In this document: positions 1 through 5,557 of the stretch, piece after piece | How the letters are laid out: each line of letters begins with the position of its first letter | How positions within the stretch are numbered: position 1 is the first letter of the stretch | Notes under the pieces: model-generated | Seen by the model: the letters and a program-made list of their open reading frames with translations, nothing else | What the model was told of the DNA's origin: nothing | Databases searched by the model: none | Program-made: the position numbers and the translations under genes | Assembly: GCA_028817775.1 (NCBI GenBank) | Contig: JAPPOW010000098.1 | Span: forward strand, 2,852-12,755 | Source: Candidatus Melainabacteria bacterium | GTDB lineage: Bacteria > Cyanobacteriota > Vampirovibrionia > LMEP-6097 | DNA: 9,904 bases | Reading direction: 5' to 3'

Positions 1-43
1 CAAATGCCTCGCTCTTGAAGCCCAAAACACTCGTAAAATCCAC

Positions 44-78
44 CGTCATTGCGAGGAACGAAAGTGACGAAGCAATCT
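44..78. repeat. Dispersed GTCATTGCGAGGA-type repeat fragment
   Basis: The stretch begins CGTCATTGCGAGGAACG and continues through GTGACGAAGCAATCT. From general knowledge, this word is the typical end of palindromic repeats scattered through intergenic DNA of many unrelated bacteria. Only one arm is visible, because the expected mirror half (AGATTGC...CAATGACG) is absent nearby. It is therefore probably a decayed or half copy. Copy number in this genome cannot be judged from one window. Confidence 0.5.
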
Positions 79-110
79 AGTCTTTTAATACTCATAAGTT
101 TATAAAAGGC

Positions 111-140
111 GCAGCCAGCAGTTCTCCAACTGCTAGCTGC
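111..140. other. Stem-loop with 13-bp stem and 4-nt loop
   Basis: GCAGCCAGCAGTT (111-123) pairs with AACTGCTAGCTGC (128-140) around the loop CTCC, with one mismatch. Read on the minus strand it lies about 250 bp beyond the permease stop and is followed by a short GCCTTTT. It could be a distant intrinsic terminator for the sdhB-permease transcript, but the U-tract is poor. It could equally be part of a repeat. Confidence 0.4.
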
Positions 141-390
141 TTGTCGAACAGCCTAAACTAAACTCAAGGGCAGAAGTAGTTTAGCCTAGGGGCACTCTGT
201 CAAATTGTAAACTTGTCCTGGAATCTCCAATAGCTGCGTTATGCAAGTCTTGCTCTTGAAGATTCGAGAACAAGTTTAGTGCTATTTAGGATTTCAAAAA
301 CACTCTGTATATATTTATTAGGCCACAAATCGAGTGGTTTATAACAGTCAGAGACTCAAATTAGTGAGAATTAATTTTTTTAGTTTTGCC

Positions 391-1248
391 TTAACTATAG
401 TGAACTAATTTCTTCGAACTATAAAACGCAAGTGCGCTTGCACTTACTACAATTAGAAAAAGTAACCAAGCCAGTGCTGAAGCGTAGCCCATGCGGAAGT
501 CGTCAAAGGCTGTCTGGTAGGTGTATAGCGAGTAGAACATAGTTGAGTTCTGGGGACCTCCACTAGTCATCACGTAAGCTGGTACGAAGTACTGGAATAC
601 CTGAATGATTCCAATCACTATATTAAAAAACATAGTAGGTGAAAGTATCGGTAGTGTGATATGCCAAAATTTTTCTAGTTCATTGGCACCATCAATCTCT
701 GCTGATTCATAAAGTGATTGAGGGATATTCTGTAGTCCAGCCAAGTAGATTAACATTGGGTTACCAAGTGCCCAGAAGCTCATGATGATTAGTGCTGGCA
801 ATGCCCAATGCGGGTCAGCAAGCCAGAGAGGACCATCTAAGCCAATTAGATTTAAGGCTTGGTTAATCAAGCCAGTCTCATCACCTTTGAAGATCCAAGT
901 CCAAGCCACACTCGATGCTACTATCGGCACCACGCTGGGTAGATATAAACAGGCACGATAAAAACTACGCCCCGAAATTTTTTGATTGAGCAAGATTGCC
1001 ATAGTCAGGGCAATCACAGTGCCAAGGGGTAAACTAACTAGTGCAAAGATTAAAGTTACTTGCAAGGAGGCGATCAAAGTTTTGTCACCAAGCATCTCAG
1101 CATAATTGGCTAGACCTAGAAATTGAGCTTGTCCGATGCCATCATATTGGGTAAATGAGAGTACTAGACTTGCCAATATCGGTCCAATCAAAAACAAGAC
1201 GAGTCCAATTAGCCAGGGACTTAAGAAGGCTAGTGCTTTGCGCCACAT
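391..1248 (-). CDS. Sugar ABC transporter permease (MalF/UgpA type)
   Basis: Inner-membrane permease subunit of a carbohydrate-type ABC importer (binding-protein-dependent transport family, MalF/UgpA/LacF-like). The 285 residues show about six hydrophobic segments (roughly 9-30, 63-88, 100-122, 150-172, 203-224 and 256-278). The EAA loop that docks on the ATPase is clear at about 181-200, with ESAEIDGANE and then ITLP. The early membrane segment followed by SFTQYDG is typical of the MalF-like half. The substrate cannot be told from sequence. Its ATG overlaps the sdhB stop in TAATG, implying translational coupling. No MalG-type partner permease, binding protein or ATPase is visible: the gene ends at 391 and the remaining 390 bp are non-coding. 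The partners must therefore be encoded elsewhere. The family call is firm; the sugar is unknown. Confidence 0.9.
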   Translation of the reverse strand: MWRKALAFLSPWLIGLVLFLIGPILASLVLSFTQYDGIGQAQFLGLANYAEMLGDKTLIASLQVTLIFALVSLPLGTVIALTMAILLNQKISGRSFYRACLYLPSVVPIVASSVAWTWIFKGDETGLINQALNLIGLDGPLWLADPHWALPALIIMSFWALGNPMLIYLAGLQNIPQSLYESAEIDGANELEKFWHITLPILSPTMFFNIVIGIIQVFQYFVPAYVMTSGGPQNSTMFYSLYTYQTAFDDFRMGYASALAWLLFLIVVSASALAFYSSKKLVHYS

Positions 1249-2000
1249 TAGTTACGAAGAAGTTGAGTGATTGAGAACTCAGTTGCCTCACGGTTCGCTC
1301 TTGCGATACTGTCAGTGAGGGGGATCTCTTTGGGGCAAGCTTTGACACATTCTTGAGCATTACCGCAGTTATTGAGACCATTGTCAATCAAAGCCTGAGT
1401 GCGGTCTGACTTGGTGCTCTCACCATTAGGGTGACTGTTAAACAAGACTGCTTGCGAAATTGCTTGTGGTCCGATGAAACCATTTTCATTGGTCCATTGT
1501 GGGCAAGCTTCTAGGCAACAACCGCAAGTCATGCAACGACTAAGGGTATAGTTCTCTTCTTGCAAGCTAGGCATGACTCTAGGTCCTTCACCTAGATCAT
1601 AAATACCATCTACCTGCACCCAAGCTTTAACTGTCTTGAGAGCTTCAAACATATTAGATCTGTCTACAACCAAGTCGCGTTGTACAGGAAACTTAGACAT
1701 TGGTTCGATTGAAATTGGTTGCGGTAAATTATCAACCAGAGCAGTACAGGCTTGTTGCACTTTGCCATTAATTACCATAGTGCAAGAACCGCAAACTTCT
1801 TCTAAGCAAGCACACTCAAAACTCACAGGCTCTGTAGCCTCCCCCTTGCTAGTCTCCGGGTATTGGCGAGTTGCCATCAAGAGTGAGATGACATTCATGC
1901 CTTGCTCATAAGGCACTTCAAAATCCTGACTATAGGACTTTGAGTCCGGGCAGTCTTGACGTTTGACTTTAAAACTTACTTTCTCTTGGGTTTTAGCCAT
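1248..2000 (-). CDS. sdhB: Succinate dehydrogenase/fumarate reductase iron-sulfur subunit
   Basis: Electron-transfer subunit that links the flavoprotein SdhA to the membrane quinone subunit in complex II. With the start at 2000 it has 250 residues, normal for SdhB. The [2Fe-2S] domain shows C65, C70, C73 and C85 in the form CLEEVCGSCTMVINGK, followed by CTALVD. The C-terminal domain carries CMTCGCCLEACP (C156, C159, C162, C166) and then C212, C218 and C222 before P, for the [4Fe-4S] and [3Fe-4S] clusters. The wording CLEEVCG and CTALVD resembles the Bacillus/menaquinone (type B) enzymes. A longer frame starts at 2051, but it would run through a palindrome and the -10 box, so the ATG at 2000 is preferred. 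No sdhA or sdhC is adjacent; the gene heads a transcript shared with a sugar permease, which is unusual. Confidence 0.93.
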   Translation of the reverse strand: MAKTQEKVSFKVKRQDCPDSKSYSQDFEVPYEQGMNVISLLMATRQYPETSKGEATEPVSFECACLEEVCGSCTMVINGKVQQACTALVDNLPQPISIEPMSKFPVQRDLVVDRSNMFEALKTVKAWVQVDGIYDLGEGPRVMPSLQEENYTLSRCMTCGCCLEACPQWTNENGFIGPQAISQAVLFNSHPNGESTKSDRTQALIDNGLNNCGNAQECVKACPKEIPLTDSIARANREATEFSITQLLRN

Positions 2001-2006
2001 AATAAG

Positions 2007-2012
2007 ATCATA
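2007..2012 (-). promoter_or_regulatory. -10-like box of sdhB, leaderless spacing
   Basis: Read on the minus strand, TATGAT ends 6 nt before the sdhB ATG and is preceded by AGGG. Transcription starting at the usual distance would begin at or next to the A of ATG, so the mRNA would be leaderless. There is no good -35; that region falls in the neighbouring palindrome. No Shine-Dalgarno sequence precedes this start. Confidence 0.5.
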
Positions 2013-2027
2013 CCCTAATTTGTAAGC

Positions 2028-2054
2028 AATTTGGCTTCCCAGGGAAGCCAAATT
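2028..2054. promoter_or_regulatory. Perfect 27-bp palindrome between sdhB and smpB
   Basis: The arm AATTTGGCTTCCC (2028-2040) and its exact complement (2042-2054) flank a single central base. The palindrome lies between the divergent -10 boxes of sdhB (2007-2012, minus) and smpB (2076-2081, plus). It overlaps the -35 zone of sdhB and just touches that of smpB. This placement fits a dimeric-repressor operator shared by both genes. A repeat element or a bidirectional hairpin are alternatives. No matching second site is seen in this window. Confidence 0.5.
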
Positions 2055-2081
2055 TAACGATTTATCTTACTTGGGTATAAT
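2053..2081 (+). promoter_or_regulatory. smpB promoter with leaderless spacing
   Basis: A perfect TATAAT (2076-2081) is followed by 7 nt and then ATG at 2089. The -35 candidate 17 nt upstream (2053-2058, TTTAAC) is weak. The bases before the -10 read TTGGG, exactly as in the fic promoter (TTGGGTATAAT). A transcript would start at the first base of the start codon. Confidence 0.6.
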
Positions 2082-2088
2082 TGTTGCG

Positions 2089-2607
2089 ATGGGTCGAGCC
2101 AAAAAACAAATTGAGAAGAAGAAAAAAAAGGCTGAGCAAAAACAAGCTCAGACCAAATCAGGCTCGGCTACAGTTGCTCGAAATAAACGAGCTGGTTTTG
2201 ATTTCCACCTCGGCAAGGAAATTATTGCAGGCATTATGCTTACTGGTCCTGAAGTTAAATCAGTCAGGCTTGGTAATGTGCAGATGCGCGGCGCTTACGC
2301 CAAAATTATTGATGCTGAGATATGGCTCTTTAATTGCCATATCTCTGAGTACAAGCATGCTAAGAATGTAGGACATGAAGCAGAGCGAGTGCGTAAGCTA
2401 CTTCTCAACCGTTATGAGATTGAGCGCATTGAATTAGAGTTACAAAAGACTAGCAAGACTTTGGTTGCCAGCAAGATTTTTTTCAAGGGTAATCACGCTA
2501 AAGTTTTGCTGCATCTAGGTGAAGGTAAAAAACATTCTGACAAGCGCTCTGATCTTAAAAAACGGCAACAGAACCTAGATGTGCAGCGGGCTCTCAAGGA
2601 TTATTAG
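2089..2607 (+). CDS. smpB: SsrA-binding protein SmpB
   Basis: SmpB binds tmRNA and places it in the A site of stalled ribosomes, so that incomplete proteins are tagged and the ribosome is released. The product is 172 residues. Family signatures in order are GIMLTGPEVKSVR (about 48-60), the HISEYKHAKN and RKLLLNRYEI regions (about 84-111), and the C-terminal GEGKKHSDKRSDLKKR (about 144-159), which enters the decoding site. A lysine-rich extension of some 30 residues precedes the core and is longer than usual. The TTG at 2071 would add six residues but sits across the TATAAT box, so ATG 2089 is chosen. Its stop overlaps the stop of the convergent gene by 4 bp. No tmRNA gene is recognised nearby. 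Confidence 0.95.
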   Translation: MGRAKKQIEKKKKKAEQKQAQTKSGSATVARNKRAGFDFHLGKEIIAGIMLTGPEVKSVRLGNVQMRGAYAKIIDAEIWLFNCHISEYKHAKNVGHEAERVRKLLLNRYEIERIELELQKTSKTLVASKIFFKGNHAKVLLHLGEGKKHSDKRSDLKKRQQNLDVQRALKDY

Positions 2608-3182
2608 GCTACCAGTTTTGCTTTGGTAGCTTGAGCCAGTAGCGAACCCATATCTCTATCTTTATCGCTAGCATGATGAATTAGTTCAAGTGGTTTGGCA
2701 CTGATTCCAATACCAAAGTTCTTGATTATCGAGGACAGGATTGCTCTAGCTTCAGCACTGATTGTGTAAGATGAATAGTGGTCTCTATCACCTTCATTGA
2801 AATCTAAGTCTGCTTTGTCAAATAGAGTAAGAATTTCGTCCTCAGTGTCTCCTTCATTTTGAAGAACGAATTTTCCAATGTGAATAGCGTTTGCAAGTTT
2901 ATCGAGCTGTCCGTTTTTATTAGCCATTATTCCTGGCTTAGAGATGATTCCTAAGTAGATTTTCCAGAACTTTGCAGCGCTGACTTCGGTCTGCTCAGGG
3001 TCAGCAAGTTTGATGGTCCTTGCTTTATCATCTTGGCTTCTTGAGTCTAGGTAGAGCTCATTTAGAGTCGCTGCTGGCTCACAAACTCCAGTGCTCGTTG
3101 CAGGCATGAAATACTTTCTAGAGCCTTGCCCAAACTGATCTAAGGGTTTAACTGTCTCAAACTTGATATTTGCTTCTGTCAT
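2604..3182 (-). CDS. Uncharacterised 192-aa protein, divergent from Fic gene
   Basis: I do not recognise this family. The 192 residues are soluble in character, with no signal peptide or membrane segment. The N-terminal part has FMPATSTGVCEP (about 25-36) and a mixed charged stretch. The middle has a hydrophobic helix-like part (KFWKIYLGIISKPGI, 71-85). An acidic segment follows (about 110-135), and the C-terminal third looks helical (AEARAILSSIIKNFGIG, then HHASDKDRDMGS). The ATG at 3182 has TAGAAT 7 nt upstream and no Shine-Dalgarno. It is divergent from the Fic gene across a 98-bp region with two inverted repeats, so co-regulation is likely. It ends with a 4-bp stop overlap into smpB. It might be a partner or target of the Fic enzyme, but nothing in the protein itself shows that. 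Confidence 0.8.
   Translation of the reverse strand: MTEANIKFETVKPLDQFGQGSRKYFMPATSTGVCEPAATLNELYLDSRSQDDKARTIKLADPEQTEVSAAKFWKIYLGIISKPGIMANKNGQLDKLANAIHIGKFVLQNEGDTEDEILTLFDKADLDFNEGDRDHYSSYTISAEARAILSSIIKNFGIGISAKPLELIHHASDKDRDMGSLLAQATKAKLVA
2608..2630 (+). other. Stem-loop directly after smpB stop
   Basis: GCTACCA (2608-2614) and TGGTAGC (2624-2630) form a perfect 7-bp stem with a 9-nt loop, beginning at the first base after the smpB stop. There is no U-tract after it, so it is not a classic intrinsic terminator. It might mark the smpB mRNA 3' end. It also lies inside the C-terminal codons of the convergent gene, so it may simply reflect coding sequence. Confidence 0.3.
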
Positions 3183-3189
3183 AGTATCT

Positions 3190-3220
3190 ATTCTAGTTTA
3201 TTTTGCATTTGAGTTGTAAA
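3190..3220 (-). promoter_or_regulatory. Promoter of the 192-aa gene, leaderless spacing
   Basis: On the minus strand, TTTACA (3215-3220), a 19-nt spacer and TAGAAT (3190-3195) precede the ATG at 3182 by 7 nt. The -35 matches consensus at five of six positions but the spacer is long. The -35 lies inside the left arm of the upstream inverted repeat, so a bound regulator would block it. Confidence 0.45.
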
Positions 3221-3239
3221 TTTTGATTTATAACTCAAA
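3208..3239. promoter_or_regulatory. Inverted repeat IR1, operator candidate
   Basis: The arms TTTGAGTTGTAAA (3208-3220) and TTTATAACTCAAA (3227-3239) are 13 bp with one mismatch and a 6-nt gap. IR1 covers the -35 boxes of both divergent promoters. It shares the half-site GAGTTRTAAA with IR2, whose centre is about 43 bp away, close to four helical turns. Confidence 0.6.
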
Positions 3240-3251
3240 ATTGGGTATAAT
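3223..3251 (+). promoter_or_regulatory. Promoter of the fic gene
   Basis: TTGATT (3223-3228), a 17-nt spacer and TATAAT (3246-3251) make the best sigma-70-like promoter of the window. Its -35 lies in the centre of IR1, and the predicted start of transcription falls inside IR2. This arrangement predicts repression when both repeats are bound. Confidence 0.65.
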
Positions 3252-3282
3252 ATGAGTTATAAATTATAGGTTTATAACTCAT
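3252..3282. promoter_or_regulatory. Inverted repeat IR2 over the fic start codon
   Basis: ATGAGTTATAAA (3252-3263) and TTTATAACTCAT (3271-3282) are perfectly complementary 12-bp arms with a 7-nt gap. The right arm includes the first two bases of the fic ATG (3281), and the left arm begins directly after the TATAAT box. The half-site is the same as in IR1. An operator bound by a winged-helix or helix-turn-helix dimer fits best; an RNA hairpin hiding the start codon is an alternative. Confidence 0.6.
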
Positions 3283-4360
3283 GATTTGGAACTGGCAGCA
3301 TAAAAAATGGCCCAAGTTTAGCTATAAACAAGCTAAATTAGCTAGTCTTGAGCAGGAATTCACTCACAAATCTGGGATTTTCTTAGGGATATTGAAACAT
3401 CTTGGTACTGAGCAGCCAAAATTAGACTTGATTTGTGAGGAAGCTTACAGGACTTCTTTGATAGAGGGTGAGTTGCTCAATCGAGAAAGTATTCATTCTT
3501 CAATCCGTAAGAATTTTGGTCTTAAGTCTAGCTCTAATCAAACTAGAAGTGGTGAAGAAGCTATTGCGGCAATGATGGTCGATCTTTATCAGAATTATGC
3601 CAAACAAGTTAATCATAAAAATTTGTATCGTTGGAATTCATTATTACTTTACGGCAAAGCTGATTTGAATCTGACTTATCGCCAGGATGATGAACCGATG
3701 CAGATAGTTTCTGGTTCAGTTGATAAACCTAAGATTCATTTTGAAGCGCCTCCTTCAGAGCTTGTAAAACAGGAGATGGATCAGTTTATTACTTGGTTTA
3801 ATTCAACTAAATCACTGGGAGCTTTGGAGCGAGCGGGGCTGGCTCATATTTACTTTGTCTCTATTCACCCTTTCGATGATGGTAATGGGCGTATTGCTAG
3901 AGCCCTTGCTGAGAAGGTTTTGTCGCAAGCTCTTGGTCAAGCGTCATTGATTTCTTTATCTCATGTAATTGAGAAGCATCGCAAAAAATATTACAGGGCA
4001 CTTGATCAAGCCTGTACCAGTTTAGAGATTACGGATTGGTTAGTTTATTTCGCTGAGGTAGTTTTGCAAGCACTGGAATATAGCCAGCAAAGTATTGAGT
4101 TTACTCTTGCCAAGGCTAAACTCTATGACAAGCATAAGGATCAAATGAATAAACGCCAAGCTAAAGTGCTGAAGCGAGTACTTAAAGAAGGACTTAGTGG
4201 TTTTGAAGGTGGTTTGAGTGCTGAGAATTATATTTCAATTAGCAAAACTTCTAGAGCTACGGCTACTCGTGATTTGCAGGATTTAGTAGATAAGGACATT
4301 TTAAAAATAGAAGGTCAACTTAAATCAACACGTTACTATCCGAACCTCTCGTCATCCTGA
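3281..4360 (+). CDS. Fic-family protein, class II, with C-terminal winged helix
   Basis: Fic enzymes transfer AMP (or another nucleotide part) from a nucleotide substrate to hydroxyl side chains of target proteins. The 359 residues begin MIWNWQHKKWP, the opening of the DUF4172-type N-terminal domain of bacterial Fic proteins. The inhibitory helix follows, with T58-S-L-I-E62-G63 matching (S/T)xxxE(G/N) ahead of the Fic core; this is a class II layout in which E62 should hold the enzyme off. The flap region holds HFEAPPSE (153-160). The catalytic motif HPFDDGNGRIAR (196-207) is intact. Residues about 290-355 look like a winged-helix DNA-binding domain (SISKTSRATATRDLQDLVDKD). The start codon lies in an inverted repeat, which suggests autoregulation through this domain. 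The last codons and stop come from an overlapping repeat. The cellular target is unknown. Confidence 0.92.
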   Translation: MIWNWQHKKWPKFSYKQAKLASLEQEFTHKSGIFLGILKHLGTEQPKLDLICEEAYRTSLIEGELLNRESIHSSIRKNFGLKSSSNQTRSGEEAIAAMMVDLYQNYAKQVNHKNLYRWNSLLLYGKADLNLTYRQDDEPMQIVSGSVDKPKIHFEAPPSELVKQEMDQFITWFNSTKSLGALERAGLAHIYFVSIHPFDDGNGRIARALAEKVLSQALGQASLISLSHVIEKHRKKYYRALDQACTSLEITDWLVYFAEVVLQALEYSQQSIEFTLAKAKLYDKHKDQMNKRQAKVLKRVLKEGLSGFEGGLSAENYISISKTSRATATRDLQDLVDKDILKIEGQLKSTRYYPNLSSS

Positions 4361-4433
4361 GCCTGGAAGGCGTCAGGATCCCAGTGTGGAATCAATGAGA
4401 TCCTGATATCGAGTCCACTCTCCTCAGGATGAC
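4351..4433. repeat. 83-bp palindromic GTCATCCTGAG repeat
   Basis: Outer arms GTCATCCTGAG (4351-4361) and its exact complement (4423-4433) enclose inner arms TCAGGATC (4373-4380) and GATCCTGA (4399-4406). The element can fold into one long imperfect hairpin. Elements with these ends are known as dispersed intergenic repeats in many bacteria. It fills most of the gap between fic and fabG, and its TCATCCTGA supplies the last two serine codons and the TGA stop of fic. It may also weaken or stop read-through from fic into fabG. Confidence 0.7.
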
Positions 4434-4439
4434 AAATGC

Positions 4440-4445
4440 TAAAAT
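4440..4445 (+). promoter_or_regulatory. -10-like box of fabG
   Basis: TAAAAT ends 8 nt before the ATG at 4454. No -35 is convincing, because that zone lies within the palindromic repeat. The spacing matches the leaderless pattern seen at sdhB, smpB and the 192-aa gene. If the real start is instead the ATG at 4484, the leader would be about 30 nt. Confidence 0.4.
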
Positions 4446-4453
4446 AACTTTCT

Positions 4454-5224
4454 ATGACTGAAGCAGTTTTAGAGAAGGTGGAAATGAACAAAGTATTGAA
4501 GGATAAGGTTGCCATTATTACTGGCGGTACTAGAGGTATTGGCAAGGGCATAGCTCAATTGTTTGCAGCAGCAGGCGGGCAGGTGGTAATCACCGGACGT
4601 TCTCCAGAGAGTCCAGTGGCAGCTGAACTTTCAGAGGGCGCAGATAAGCCAGTGAAATATTTGGGCTGTGATCTTGGTGATAAGGAAGCTTGCGCTAATT
4701 TAATCAAATCAGTGCTTGAAGAATTTGGACGTATCGATGTACTAGTCAACAATGCCGGTATCACTCAGGACAATTTGTTCTTGCGCATGAAAGAAGAAGA
4801 GTGGACTTCAGTGATGGATACTAACCTCAATTCGCTCTATTACTTATGTCAACCGACTGTCAAAGCTATGTCTAAACAAAAGTCAGGCAGCATTATTAAT
4901 ATGAGCAGTGTCATTGGTTTGCATGGTAATCCGGCACAGGCAAATTACGCTACTACCAAAGCTGGCATGATTGGTTTTACTAAGGCAATTGCCAAGGAAT
5001 ACGGACGCCGCGGTATCAGGGTTAATGCCATTGCACCAGGCTTCATTCGCACCGAAATGACTGATGAATTGCCTGAAGAAACGCAAAATAAATATAAAGA
5101 AAACATCCCGCTAGGCGACTTTGGGAGCACAAAAGACATTGCAGAGCTTGCATTGTTTCTTGCTAGTAGCGGCAACTATATCACGGGACAGGTGATACAG
5201 GTTGATGGTGGTTTATTTATGTAG
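4454..5224 (+). CDS. fabG: 3-oxoacyl-ACP reductase FabG
   Basis: Short-chain dehydrogenase that reduces 3-oxoacyl-ACP with NADPH in each cycle of type II fatty acid elongation. In 256-residue numbering, the Rossmann motif TGGTRGIG is at 23-30 and NNAG at 99-102. The catalytic set is N124, S152, Y165 and K169 (YATTK). PG followed by F-I-R-T and the closing GQVIQVDGG are typical of FabG. Two starts are possible. The ATG at 4454 has TAAAAT 8 nt upstream, as in other genes here. The ATG at 4484 has purine-rich AGAAGG 5 nt upstream and would give 246 residues, nearer the family length. I keep 4454 but the choice is open. The next gene, acpP, confirms the fatty-acid role. Confidence 0.93.
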   Translation: MTEAVLEKVEMNKVLKDKVAIITGGTRGIGKGIAQLFAAAGGQVVITGRSPESPVAAELSEGADKPVKYLGCDLGDKEACANLIKSVLEEFGRIDVLVNNAGITQDNLFLRMKEEEWTSVMDTNLNSLYYLCQPTVKAMSKQKSGSIINMSSVIGLHGNPAQANYATTKAGMIGFTKAIAKEYGRRGIRVNAIAPGFIRTEMTDELPEETQNKYKENIPLGDFGSTKDIAELALFLASSGNYITGQVIQVDGGLFM

Positions 5225-5260
5225 TATTCTTGATTTCCTGGGTGGGAACAAATTCAAAAA

Positions 5261-5274
5261 GCTAGCTAGCTAGC
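5261..5274. repeat. Self-complementary GCTA tandem repeat
   Basis: GCTAGCTAGCTAGC is three and a half copies of GCTA and is fully palindromic. It lies in the 72-bp gap between fabG and acpP. It could form a small hairpin or a cruciform affecting relative expression of acpP, which is usually made in large excess. It could also be a slippage-prone microsatellite without function. Confidence 0.45.
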
Positions 5275-5296
5275 GAATAAAAGCGAGAAAAAGGAT

Positions 5297-5554
5297 ATGA
5301 CTACAGCTATGGATCGTGCAGAAATAATAACTAGAATCACTAAAGTGGTGGCCGCTCAACTAAGCGTTGGCGAAGACGAAGTAAAAGAAACTTCTAGCTT
5401 CACAACTGACCTAGGTGCTGACTCACTTGATACTGTTGAGCTAGTTATGGCGCTTGAAGATGAGTTTGGTGTTGAAATTCCAGACGAAGAAGCTGAAAAG
5501 ATCACTACAGTTGGCGCAGCGGTTGACTATGTAGAGCAAAAATCAAAGGCTTAG
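5297..5554 (+). CDS. acpP: Acyl carrier protein
   Basis: Small acidic carrier of growing acyl chains in type II fatty acid synthesis, in the cytoplasm. The 85 residues contain the classic DLGADSLDTVELVMALED block, with S43 as the serine that takes the 4'-phosphopantetheine arm. IPDEEAEKITTVGAAVDYV then forms the last helices. The sequence is very close to textbook bacterial ACPs, apart from a slightly longer N-terminus. ATG 5297 follows GAGAAAAAGGAT, where the purines run almost up to the codon. ATG 5309 (81 residues) is an alternative start. It follows fabG by 72 bp, the common fabG-acpP order. The usual next gene, fabF, is replaced by hemL, which starts only 3 bp after the acpP stop. Confidence 0.96.
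   Translation: MTTAMDRAEIITRITKVVAAQLSVGEDEVKETSSFTTDLGADSLDTVELVMALEDEFGVEIPDEEAEKITTVGAAVDYVEQKSKA
5545..5549 (+). promoter_or_regulatory. Ribosome binding site of hemL
   Basis: AAAGG lies 8 nt upstream of the TTG at 5558, inside the end of acpP. It supports TTG as the start: the HemL homology (TRSQELFAEA) begins within ten residues of it, while the next ATG would remove conserved sequence. Confidence 0.55.
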
Positions 5555-5557
5555 GCT

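Larger units (their letters stand above)
1..390. other. Left-edge intergenic region without a recognised gene
   Basis: No open frame with family resemblance or a plausible start is visible here on either strand, and I see no tRNA-like cloverleaf. It lies downstream of the minus-strand permease gene, whose TAA ends at 391. It contains a dispersed-repeat fragment (44-78), a strong hairpin (111-140) and a weaker inverted repeat (CTAAACT at 153-159 against AGTTTAG at 178-184). There is no convincing U-tract terminator directly after the permease gene. The region looks like a repeat-bearing spacer. Confidence 0.5.

Noticed and set aside
391..2000. A complete sugar-uptake or complex II operon.
   Set aside because: Only one permease and one iron-sulfur subunit are present; no binding protein, ATPase, flavoprotein or quinone subunit is in the window.
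2001..2051. An upstream start for sdhB at 2051 adding 17 residues (MASLGSQIAYKLGYDLI).
   Set aside because: The added part would be encoded by the palindrome and the TATGAT box, has no SdhB resemblance, and ATG 2000 gives the normal length.
3252..3269. A short ATG frame (M-S-Y-K-L-stop) right after the fic TATAAT box as an upstream leader peptide.
   Set aside because: It is five codons, fully explained by the inverted repeat, and has no supporting signal.
3281..4360. A classic Fic-antitoxin (FicT/FicA) toxin system.
   Set aside because: The inhibitory TxxxEG helix is within the Fic protein itself, N-terminal to the core, so no separate small antitoxin is expected; the 192-aa neighbour is too long and lacks the motif.
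4555..5175. Long antisense frames inside fabG.
   Set aside because: They are shadows of the fabG reading frame with no family resemblance or start signals.
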